A DNA stretch of 64,000 nt from Rubrivirga marina (lineage in GTDB: Bacteria; Bacteroidota; Rhodothermia; Rhodothermales; Rubricoccaceae). The notes under the pieces were generated by a model. The model worked only from the letters and a program-made list of their open reading frames with translations. It was not told the origin of the DNA and did not search any database. Shown piece by piece: positions 9,814 to 16,997 of the stretch; the stretch's first letter is position 1, and every line of letters starts with the position of its first letter. The translations under genes were made by a program, and so were the position numbers. The stretch is from NCBI RefSeq assembly GCF_002283365.1, contig NZ_MQWD01000001.1, positions 191,948 to 255,947 of the forward strand, in the 5' to 3' direction.

Positions 9814-11097
9814 TCAAGCCATCCGAGCAGGGAGCCAAACGGTGAACATGGCACCCTCGCCCGGCGCGCTCGCGGCCGTGAGTCGCCCGCCGTGGCCCTG
9901 AACCACGACGTCATAGCTGAGGCTAAGCCCGAGGCCGGTCCCCTCGCCCGGTGGCTTGGTCGTGTAGAACGGCTCGAACACCCTCGCGCGGACGGCTTCC
10001 GGCATCCCCGGGCCGTCGTCGGCCACCTGGACCTCGACGCCGCCCTCAGCCCGGCGCGTCGACACGGTCACGGACCCGACCGCCTGGTCGCGGACAGCGT
10101 CGAGCGCGTTGTCGATCAGGTTGACGACGACCCGGCCGATCTCCTGCGGGTCGGCCTCGACGGCGCCGACGCCACCGCCGAGGTCGAGTGCCAGGACCGC
10201 CTCGCTCTCCGGGTGCCGCGCGTGCTCAGCGTGGAGAGCGTGGGCCGCGTGCTCCTCGACGAGGGCGTTGACGTCGACCCGGCGGCGCTCCCCGCTCCCG
10301 CCCCGGGCGTGGGCCATCATGGCCCGGACGATGGCGTCGGCCCGGCGGCCGTGGTGGCCGACCTTCTCGACGTTGGCCCGGAGGTCGGCCCGGAGCGCCG
10401 CCCGCTCGTCGGGGTCGGGCTCCGCGTCGAGGTCGTCGAGCAGCTCCTCCGAGAGCCCGGCGAAGTTCGTCACGAAGTTGAGCGGGTTCTTGATCTCGTG
10501 GGCAATCCCGGCCGTGAGCGCGCCGAGGCTCGCCATCTTCTCCTGCTGCACGAGCCGCGCCTGCGCCGCCCGGAGCTCGGCCAGCGACGCCTCCAGCTCG
10601 GCCGTCCGCGCCGCCACCTCGCGCTCGAGCACGTGGGTCCGCCGCGTGAGCGCCTCGACGAGCGTCTCGCCCTCCTCCATCACGGCGTCGGCGATGGAGA
10701 AGTGGAAGTGGGCGAGGAGCCACCGGCCCGAGCCCCGGTCTAGGACCATCGAGACGCGGGGGTCGACGGCGTACGTCTCGTCGCCGACAGCGACCGTCGA
10801 CTGGACCTGGCCCTCGACGACGGCGAGGTCCGGCCGAAGCAGGCGGACGTCGAGCCACTCCATCCGGTAGTTCGGCTCGTGGGCGTCCCAGTCCGCCGCC
10901 GCCTTCTCCTCGATGAACATGTCCCGGACGGCCTCCCGGGTCGTGTACCGGTCGCCGGGGCCCGTGCCGAGCCCGGTGAAGTCGTCGGCGACGAGGGCGT
11001 AGGCCGCGTCGGCGCCCGACGTGCCCGGGGTCATCCACGTCTCGAAGAACGCGCGGACGACCTCGGCGACCTCGGCGTGGACAGGCTCCTGGGCCAT
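9814..11097 (-). CDS. Sensor histidine kinase with N-terminal SnoaL/NTF2-like domain
   Basis: About 427 residues. Residues 1-130 resemble a SnoaL/DUF4440-type NTF2 fold (EVVRAFFETWM, MVLDRGSGRWLLAHFHFS), probably the sensory pocket. A coiled-coil linker follows (LEREVAARTAELEASLAEL). The kinase core has the H-box AGIAHEIKNPLNFVTNF, the N-box VVVNLIDNALDAV and the G-boxes DDGPGMPE and GTGLGLSLSY. There is no membrane segment, so it should be cytoplasmic. No response regulator gene is adjacent; the cyclase downstream may be the output partner. The ATG at 11097 (MAQEPVHAE) fits the domain start best, although the frame is open to 11181. Confidence 0.87.
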   Translation of the reverse strand: MAQEPVHAEVAEVVRAFFETWMTPGTSGADAAYALVADDFTGLGTGPGDRYTTREAVRDMFIEEKAAADWDAHEPNYRMEWLDVRLLRPDLAVVEGQVQSTVAVGDETYAVDPRVSMVLDRGSGRWLLAHFHFSIADAVMEEGETLVEALTRRTHVLEREVAARTAELEASLAELRAAQARLVQQEKMASLGALTAGIAHEIKNPLNFVTNFAGLSEELLDDLDAEPDPDERAALRADLRANVEKVGHHGRRADAIVRAMMAHARGGSGERRRVDVNALVEEHAAHALHAEHARHPESEAVLALDLGGGVGAVEADPQEIGRVVVNLIDNALDAVRDQAVGSVTVSTRRAEGGVEVQVADDGPGMPEAVRARVFEPFYTTKPPGEGTGLGLSLSYDVVVQGHGGRLTAASAPGEGAMFTVWLPARMA

Positions 11098-11177
11098 GGG
11101 GACGGGCGTGGGGCGTGGCTGGATGGTACCGCCCCGGGTGGGACCGGCGCCCAGAGCCGCTGGCACGTCCCTCGCGC

Positions 11178-12347
11178 TCACCGCGCTGTGACCCGCACCA
11201 CCTCCCCGTCTCGGGCCTCGAGGTCCGTCGCATCACGTAGGACCAGGAGCGCCCCGCTCGGGAGCTGGGCCACGTCCCGGATCCGACCCGCCGCCTCGAG
11301 CAGGATGGCGGTCCGGTCGGTGGCGGGGTCGTAGGCGACGAGCCGGCGCTGGGCCAGCGCCCCCCAAGCGAACGCCCCGTCCCACGCCGGGAACGCGCTC
11401 CCCGCCAGCCGGACGAGCCCCGACGGGGCCATGTTGAACTCGGACCCCCACGCCTTGACCGGGAGCACCGTCGCCTCGGCCGCCTCCGCCTCGGTCATCT
11501 CGCCGACGGGCGTCCCGTCGTAGTTCAGGCCGTACGAGAACAGGGGCCACCCGTAGTTCCCGCCCCGCTCGATCACGTTGAGCTCGTCCCCGCCGAGCGG
11601 GCCGTGCTCGTTGGAGTACACGACGCCGCCCTCGACCAGCAGGCCCTGCGTGTCGCGGTGCCCGTAGCTCCAGACGCTCGTGGGCTCCGTAGCGCCGTCG
11701 AACACGGGGTTGTCGGGGGGCACCGAGCCGTCCGCACGGAGCCGGTGGATCTTGCCGCTGTGGTTGGCGAGGACCTGGGCTCCCGGATCGGGGAGCGGGT
11801 ACCCTGCCATCCCCTGCGTCACGAGGAAGTGGCCGTCGTCCAGCCACGCGATCCGGGAGCCGATGGAGAACGCGTTGGAGTGGAAGACGACCTCGAAGTC
11901 CCGGACGGTCCGGTCGGAGAAGTCGAACCGGCCGACGGCCATCCGGTAGTCCGACCCGACGTAGGCGAGGTAGACGAGGCCGTTCGTCTCGAACTGGGGG
12001 TGGAGGCTGACGTCGTTGTACCCGCCGATGTAGAGCGGGGGGACGGGGAGGATCTGGCCCGTCGGCAGCCCCTCGAGCGTGCGCACCTCGCCGTCCCGGA
12101 CGTGGACGAGCTGGCCGAACCGCTCGGAGACGAGGAGCTCGTCTTCGCCGAGGACCTCGACGGCCCACGGGATCCGGAACCCGGAGGCGACAACCTGGAG
12201 CGTCGCCTCGAGCGGGGCGTGCTCGACGCCGTCGGGGAGCGGGGCGCCGTCGGTGCCGGGGATCGCGCCGCTGCCGGGGGCCTGCGCGGCGCCGGGGGCC
12301 GCGGCGAGCGCGAGGGACACGAGGAGCAGACCGAGGCGGGCGGGCAT
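11178..12347 (-). CDS. PQQ-dependent sugar dehydrogenase-like secreted protein
   Basis: A 389-residue protein. The signal peptide is LGLLLVSLALAAAPGAAQA. The beta-propeller matches glucose/sorbosone dehydrogenases: SGFRIPWAVEVLG, SYGHRDTQGL (like GHRNPQGL), NEHGPLGGDELN and GRIRDVAQLPSGALLVL. Such enzymes oxidise aldose sugars in the periplasm using PQQ. No PQQ synthesis genes are in the window, so cofactor use cannot be confirmed. The start at 12347 was chosen for the signal peptide; in-frame sequence further upstream crosses the attachment-site region and is not coding. Confidence 0.87.
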   Translation of the reverse strand: MPARLGLLLVSLALAAAPGAAQAPGSGAIPGTDGAPLPDGVEHAPLEATLQVVASGFRIPWAVEVLGEDELLVSERFGQLVHVRDGEVRTLEGLPTGQILPVPPLYIGGYNDVSLHPQFETNGLVYLAYVGSDYRMAVGRFDFSDRTVRDFEVVFHSNAFSIGSRIAWLDDGHFLVTQGMAGYPLPDPGAQVLANHSGKIHRLRADGSVPPDNPVFDGATEPTSVWSYGHRDTQGLLVEGGVVYSNEHGPLGGDELNVIERGGNYGWPLFSYGLNYDGTPVGEMTEAEAAEATVLPVKAWGSEFNMAPSGLVRLAGSAFPAWDGAFAWGALAQRRLVAYDPATDRTAILLEAAGRIRDVAQLPSGALLVLRDATDLEARDGEVVRVTAR

Positions 12348-12579
12348 GGGCACCAAAGCGAGACCCCTCTTGGGACGGGACGGCGGGCGCCGAGTTGCGC
12401 GCTCGACCGTCCACGGGCCGCTCAGCTTGAAGCTGCGGCAGCCACTCTGAATGTCCCCGGTCCGGTGATAGTGAAAGTCAGCGATACGCACCGTTATCGA
12501 CCGTGGACTCCGCCCGATCAGGACCGATGCCTCCCTCGCCATCGGCCGGTCGGCGGAGTCGAGGTGTCGGACCGTCGCG

Positions 12580-12604
12580 GTTGTTCCACCCTCGTTCCAC
12601 CCAT
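12580..12604. repeat. Degenerate copy of the island's right-end repeats, outside the left boundary
   Basis: The sequence gttgttccaccc followed closely by gttccaccc sits just left of the 43-bp repeat. It resembles the gttgtaccc pair at 52325-52346, which has the same position relative to the other 43-bp copy. This suggests that an older related element once ended here. Confidence 0.4.
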
Positions 12605-12625
12605 TGTCACAAACCCCGGTATCCC

Positions 12626-12668
12626 ACAACAGGATACCGGGCTTCGGAGTGGGCCCTGTTGGATTTGA
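12626..12668 (-). repeat. Left attachment site (43-bp repeat with tRNA-Val 3' fragment)
   Basis: A perfect match over 43 bp to 52368-52410. Bases 12650-12668 are the T-arm and acceptor 3' strand of tRNA-Val including the discriminator; the other 24 bases lie downstream of the tRNA. The upstream part of the tRNA is absent, as expected for the distal copy made by integration. Confidence 0.9.
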
Positions 12669-12777
12669 GGCACTGCGACCGAGTGCGATCCGGACTCGCA
12701 GGATAGGCCATATCGGCCACGAGAGCCCGTGGGCGATGATCCATGACAACCCGGTGTCGCACACCGCGCCGTAGAAT

Positions 12778-12803
12778 GTTGTACCCATCGTTGTACCCCT
12801 GAG
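12778..12803 (+). promoter_or_regulatory. Paired gttgtaccc repeats ahead of the integrase
   Basis: gttgtacccat is followed directly by cgttgtacccct, immediately before the integrase GTG. Nearly the same pair, one base shorter, lies at 52325-52346 just inside the other end of the island. Repeats near both ends are what integrase arm-type binding sites look like; this role is inferred. Confidence 0.5.
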
Positions 12804-12806
12804 CCC

Positions 12807-14006
12807 GTGGCCGCCTCCGTCAAGCTCGTCCTCCGCACGCAGAAGACCCGCGCCGACGGGCTCGCGCCCGTCTATCTCCGGGCGACCGCGAACAGGAAGA
12901 GCCGGTTCACGTCGACCGGAATCTACGTCCGGCCCCGGGACTGGAACGACCGGCGCCAGGAGGTCCGGTCGTCGTGCGACCTCGCCGACGCCTACAACCG
13001 CCGGCTCGGCGAGCTCCTCAACGACGCCCGGTCCGCCGCGCTCGACGCCTCGTCGGCCGGGACCGTCGTGGCCGCGCTCACGGGACCGGCCGGGAGCGCG
13101 ACGGGCTACTTCGAGCGCCACGTCGGGCGGCTCGACGAGGCCGGACGGTACTGGCAGCACAAGCACTTTGGGGTCACGCTAGGGCACCTCCGAGCCGCGC
13201 TCGGTCAGGACGTCCTCTGGGCCGAGCTCGACCGCGACGCGCTCGGCCGGTTCGAGGCCCACCTCCGGGTCCGGGCGAAGAACGCGCCGAACACGATCCG
13301 GAACCACATGAAGCGGCTCCGTCGGGTCGTCCGGGAGGCGATCCGCGAGGGCGAGCTCGAGGCGGGGCAGGACCCGTTCCTGACGTACACTCCCCCGCGC
13401 GCCGCCCCCGTCCACCGCCGGAAGCTGACCATGCCCGAGATCCGAGCGCTGGCCGACGCCGAGCTCCCCGAGGGCTCGACGGAGGCGCTCGCCCGCGACG
13501 TCTTTCTCTTCTCGTTCTACGGGGCCGGCGTCCGGGCTTCGGACCTCGCCGCGCTCCGGGCGACGGACGTCCGCGGCGGACGACTCCGATACCGGATGAT
13601 GAAGACGGGCGAGACCGTCACGGTCGGTCTCCCGCCCGAGGGCCGGGCGATCGCCGAACGGTATGCCGAGACGGCCGCCGACCGGGGTGGCCTCCTCTTC
13701 CCGCTCATCACGGCGGCCGACACCCGGGACCCTGTCCGACTCCGGCGGTCGGCGAACCGGGCGAACAGCCGGATCAACGCGGCGCTCAAGCGGGCGGCGT
13801 CGGGCGTCGAGGTCGACGACACGGGGCTCACGATGCACGTCGCCCGCCACAGCTTCGCCGACCTCGCCCGGCGGCGGGGCGGCAGCCTGTTCGACGTGTC
13901 GAGGGCGCTCGGGCACTCGTCGCTGAGCACGACGCAGGCGTACCTCGCGAGCCTCGATCAGGAGGCCGCTGACCGTTTGGCCGGCATCATGTGGACCGAT
14001 GGTTGA
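12807..14006 (+). CDS. Tyrosine site-specific integrase of the island
   Basis: A 399-residue protein. An arm-binding N-terminus (VKLVLRTQKTRADGLAPVYL) is followed by a SAM-like core-binding domain (about residues 95-190) and a catalytic domain. The catalytic residues are Arg at about 243 (GAGVRASDLAAL), HVARH at about 344-348 and LGHSSLSTTQAYL with the nucleophile Tyr near 379. The architecture fits Bacteroidetes-type tyrosine recombinases. It should excise and insert the island at the tRNA-Val 3' end. The start is GTG, directly after the gttgtaccc repeats. It overlaps the next gene by 8 bp. Confidence 0.93.
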   Translation: MAASVKLVLRTQKTRADGLAPVYLRATANRKSRFTSTGIYVRPRDWNDRRQEVRSSCDLADAYNRRLGELLNDARSAALDASSAGTVVAALTGPAGSATGYFERHVGRLDEAGRYWQHKHFGVTLGHLRAALGQDVLWAELDRDALGRFEAHLRVRAKNAPNTIRNHMKRLRRVVREAIREGELEAGQDPFLTYTPPRAAPVHRRKLTMPEIRALADAELPEGSTEALARDVFLFSFYGAGVRASDLAALRATDVRGGRLRYRMMKTGETVTVGLPPEGRAIAERYAETAADRGGLLFPLITAADTRDPVRLRRSANRANSRINAALKRAASGVEVDDTGLTMHVARHSFADLARRRGGSLFDVSRALGHSSLSTTQAYLASLDQEAADRLAGIMWTDG

Positions 14007-15177
14007 CAGCCAGGACTACTCCCGGGAGCGTAGAGTTGAAGCCGTCGCCCAAGCGCTTCAGCCAGGGCCTGAATCGCATCCCGTCCCGATCCCAGGCAGT
14101 CTCGTCCGCTCGTACCTCTCTGCCCTCGGGAGACCGACGCCGGAGGGGCAGGACGTGTCGTCCGAAGACGCCCAGTCTCTTTTGGACGGGGCCACCGCAC
14201 TCGTCGCTGAGTTCGTCAGAACGAGCGGATATCGCGCCCTGGTGGATGCGGAGTCAAGGTGCCGCACTCGAAGAGACTCTCTAGCTTCGCAGTATGAAGA
14301 GGCCGTTCGGTACGAGGAGGGGTACAAGTCGCTGGCTCGGCTGATCCGAGTTACACGAGATCACGAGGGCAAACTCGTCCTGATCCACAGGAACCTTGTC
14401 GAGGAGGAGAGTGACCCCCACGTAGAAGTCTTGTCGTGGGACATCTATGACGGGCCTGCTCAGCACGACCTCTTCGGTCTCTCGTCGGTCGTGCTCGGGG
14501 TCTGGAAGGACGCCGATGACCCCTGGATCCATAGCCCTGGAAACACAAGTGCCGGTGCCGTCCTTTTCACTGAATGGCTCCGCTTTAGGGTAGCGACCAA
14601 CCTCCGCGCGCTCCCTGAGGACTGGGACGACGTCGACCCACTTCGGGCGATCGACCGAGTGGTGGCACAAGCGGAGAATCGTAGGAAGCCGCTCGCGCTG
14701 GAGGTAGGTGCCGCCGAGTTCGAGTGGACCGTCCTCAACCAAGCGCTCGACCGCCCCCTCCTCTTCGGAAGGCCCGTCAAGGCCACTGCGGTCGTCGACC
14801 TTGATGCGGTCACACGAGTACACCGACGGACTCTACTCAGGTCGGATCACCTCTTCTTCCGTGCCGCTGTGGCCGCGCTCGTCTGGGGGGGTAGGGCGAG
14901 CTCTCTCAGTAACGCGTACGACCTCCTCGTCACCGAGGTACTTGGTGGCCCTCCCCGATTCGATGAGGAGTGGACGGAAGCGACCAGCCCCGTGCCATAC
15001 TCCAGCGCGAAGAGCCTAGAGAACTGGTTCTCCAAGAAGAGGGTGCAGATGGAGCGCCTGCGAGAGCAAGGGGTCAGAGTGTTCGAGGACGAGGACCTCA
15101 GTACAGAGCGCGAGCGGCAAGCACTCCGGGACTGGGCAGGCCTCCTGTACCTATCGGTCGTGCCGCGACCGACCTAG
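13999..15177 (+). CDS. Hypothetical protein coupled to the integrase
   Basis: A 392-residue soluble protein with no signal peptide or membrane segment. I do not recognise the family. Its base composition is visibly less GC-rich than its neighbours, with codons such as aga, agt and tta-type choices that are rare nearby, which suggests recent acquisition. Its ATG overlaps the end of the integrase gene by 8 bp, so the two are cotranscribed. A role in regulating excision or as a passenger gene is possible; nothing in the sequence decides. Confidence 0.8.
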   Translation: MVDSQDYSRERRVEAVAQALQPGPESHPVPIPGSLVRSYLSALGRPTPEGQDVSSEDAQSLLDGATALVAEFVRTSGYRALVDAESRCRTRRDSLASQYEEAVRYEEGYKSLARLIRVTRDHEGKLVLIHRNLVEEESDPHVEVLSWDIYDGPAQHDLFGLSSVVLGVWKDADDPWIHSPGNTSAGAVLFTEWLRFRVATNLRALPEDWDDVDPLRAIDRVVAQAENRRKPLALEVGAAEFEWTVLNQALDRPLLFGRPVKATAVVDLDAVTRVHRRTLLRSDHLFFRAAVAALVWGGRASSLSNAYDLLVTEVLGGPPRFDEEWTEATSPVPYSSAKSLENWFSKKRVQMERLREQGVRVFEDEDLSTERERQALRDWAGLLYLSVVPRPT

Positions 15178-15300
15178 CCCCTCGCTGAGAGGGAGCGATC
15201 GAGCGTGCCCATCGCTCGTGGGTAATGCACCCCATCGTTGGTGGGATGATGGGGGCCGGAGGAATCGGTCTATTGCGGCACACAACCGCAAGCGGTCGCC

Positions 15301-15624
15301 GTGGACTTCCGAGACCTCCACCCTGCTCTCCAAGCGTTTCTGATCGCGCTCGTCGCCGAGGCCGTCCGGCCGGCCGTTGCCGACGCGCTGACCGACGCGC
15401 TCCCCGAGGTCCTCCGCCGGGCCTCGATCCCGACCTACCTCTCGCGACAGGAGGTCCTCGCCCTCACGGGATGGAGCGACCGGCACCTCAGCTACCTCCA
15501 GTCCGAGGGCCAGATCCCGTTCCTCAAGCGCGGGCGGACCGTCAGGTTCCGCGCCGACGACATCGAGGCCTACTTGATGGAGGGCTACGTCGTGCCGAAG
15601 GGGCGCGGCCGGGGCACGCAGTAG
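15301..15624 (+). CDS. Excisionase/MerR-like helix-turn-helix protein
   Basis: A 107-residue protein with a GTG start. The C-terminal half is a winged helix domain of the excisionase family: LSRQEVLALTGWSDRHLSYL, then IPFLKRGRTVRFRADDIEAY. In Bacteroidota mobile elements such proteins bind attachment-site or replication-origin DNA. It lies just upstream of the Rep-like gene on the same strand (11 bp gap) and two genes after the integrase, so it may be the island's excisionase or a replication accessory. Confidence 0.82.
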   Translation: MDFRDLHPALQAFLIALVAEAVRPAVADALTDALPEVLRRASIPTYLSRQEVLALTGWSDRHLSYLQSEGQIPFLKRGRTVRFRADDIEAYLMEGYVVPKGRGRGTQ

Positions 15625-15635
15625 CGGTGGCCCCG

Positions 15636-16649
15636 ATGACAAACCGGCCCACGGCGGCGCTCCAGCGCCGGCCCACCCACAGCGTCTTCCCCGACTTCGT
15701 CCGGAACCGAGTCGACGGGTTCTGGGCACCGGACTGGGTCCTCCGGTCCCACCCGGGGTTCACCGGGAAGGAGGACGCGTTGGGCGAGGTGTACGCCGAG
15801 TCGGCGTCCCACGAGAACCTCTACATCCAGAACGGCCCGAGCGGGCTCTTGGTCGCCGGGAGCCTCCGGAACTGGGCGGTGGCCGTGGGCCTCCTGTCGG
15901 CCGACGACCCATTCGGGCCCGACGAGGTCGCCCGGGTGCTCGCGGCCCTCGACGACCTCCTCGAGGCGCCTGCGGGCACGGTAGCGAGCGGCCGGCTCAC
16001 GAAGATCGAGCTCGCGGGCGACCTCGCCCTCCCCCGTCCGGTCGGCGCCTACGCCGACGCGAGCGAGGACCTCCCGGGCACGACGCCCTGGCGGGTCGGG
16101 CACCGGACGGCCTACCACAAGGCGGACAAGTTCGAGGTCCGGCTCTACGACAAGGTCGAGGAGGCGCTCGACAATGGCCGCCCGCTCCCGACCGCTCACG
16201 TCGGCGCCCACGTCGGGCGTGTCGAGTACGTCCTCCACCGGGGCGGCGTCCCCCGCTACCTCGGTCACCTCAAGGACGAGGGGGGCGTCGTCCGTGCCGG
16301 CGTCCTCGCTGACCCCGAGGCGCGCGACGAGCTCGCCCAGGTCTGGGCCGCCCGAGTGCGAGACCTCTCGTTCCGCCGGGTCCCCCACCCAGCCTACACA
16401 CCAGAGAACGCCACCGACCGGATCCGGTGGCACGGGGTCCAGCGGATCCTCGCGACGGGCGGTCTCTCGGCGGAGATCGCCCGGATCGACGCTGACCGGC
16501 GTTCCGACGGGCTAACGGCCCAGCAGGCGAAGGACCAGAAGGAGACGGTCCGGAAGTGGGTCCTGAGCCCCCGCTACTCGTCCGTCTCGGACCTCCAGGC
16601 CGAGTTCGAGGCGGCCGTCGACGCCGTCGCCCGGACCTACGCCACCTGA
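15636..16649 (+). CDS. Phage/plasmid replication-initiator-like protein
   Basis: A 337-residue protein from ATG 15636; the longer open frame overlaps the previous gene. The middle resembles phage X/CRI-type and rolling-circle replication proteins: LTKIELAGDLALPRPVGAY, a later VRLYDKVEEAL and GRVEYVLHRGG. Those enzymes nick DNA to start replication. A catalytic Tyr could not be assigned with confidence. Together with the excisionase-like gene this suggests the excised island could replicate. It could instead be a relaxase-like mobilisation protein. Confidence 0.6.
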   Translation: MTNRPTAALQRRPTHSVFPDFVRNRVDGFWAPDWVLRSHPGFTGKEDALGEVYAESASHENLYIQNGPSGLLVAGSLRNWAVAVGLLSADDPFGPDEVARVLAALDDLLEAPAGTVASGRLTKIELAGDLALPRPVGAYADASEDLPGTTPWRVGHRTAYHKADKFEVRLYDKVEEALDNGRPLPTAHVGAHVGRVEYVLHRGGVPRYLGHLKDEGGVVRAGVLADPEARDELAQVWAARVRDLSFRRVPHPAYTPENATDRIRWHGVQRILATGGLSAEIARIDADRRSDGLTAQQAKDQKETVRKWVLSPRYSSVSDLQAEFEAAVDAVARTYAT

Positions 16650-16677
16650 CCACCCACCGCGCCCCAGGCGCACTCCC

Positions 16678-16953
16678 ATGAAGTTCTACGCCGTCCGCCG
16701 CGGCCGCAGACGCGGCGTCTACGAGACTTGGGCCGAGGCCCAGGAGCAGGTCGCCCTCTACCCCGGGGCGGAGCACAGGTCGTTCCGGACGCGGGCCCAG
16801 GCCGAGGCCTACCTCGGCCGCCACGTCGACGACGAGGCCGACGCCCTCCCCTACGTGGAAGTCCACGACGGCGGCCGGACGACCGTCGTGGCGCTGACGG
16901 ACGAGGTCCGCGCCGCGCTCCGCGAGGCCGGCGTCGCCATCGCCTCCGAGTAG
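16678..16953 (+). CDS. Viroplasmin (RNase H1 N-terminal) domain protein
   Basis: A 91-residue protein. The first 50 residues match the small RNA:DNA-hybrid-binding domain found at the N-terminus of RNase HI: KFYAVRRGRRRGVYETWAEA, then FRTRAQAEAYLG. No RNase H catalytic domain follows, so this is a stand-alone binding module. It follows the Rep-like gene by 28 bp and may act in replication, though that is inference from position. Confidence 0.8.
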   Translation: MKFYAVRRGRRRGVYETWAEAQEQVALYPGAEHRSFRTRAQAEAYLGRHVDDEADALPYVEVHDGGRTTVVALTDEVRAALREAGVAIASE

Positions 16954-16997
16954 CCCGGTCTCCACAACTGTGGAGACCGCCCCCACACCCCACGGAC

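Noticed and set aside
12348-13166. N-terminal extension of the sugar dehydrogenase frame
   Set aside because: It crosses the attachment site and runs antisense to the integrase; a normal signal peptide begins at 12347.
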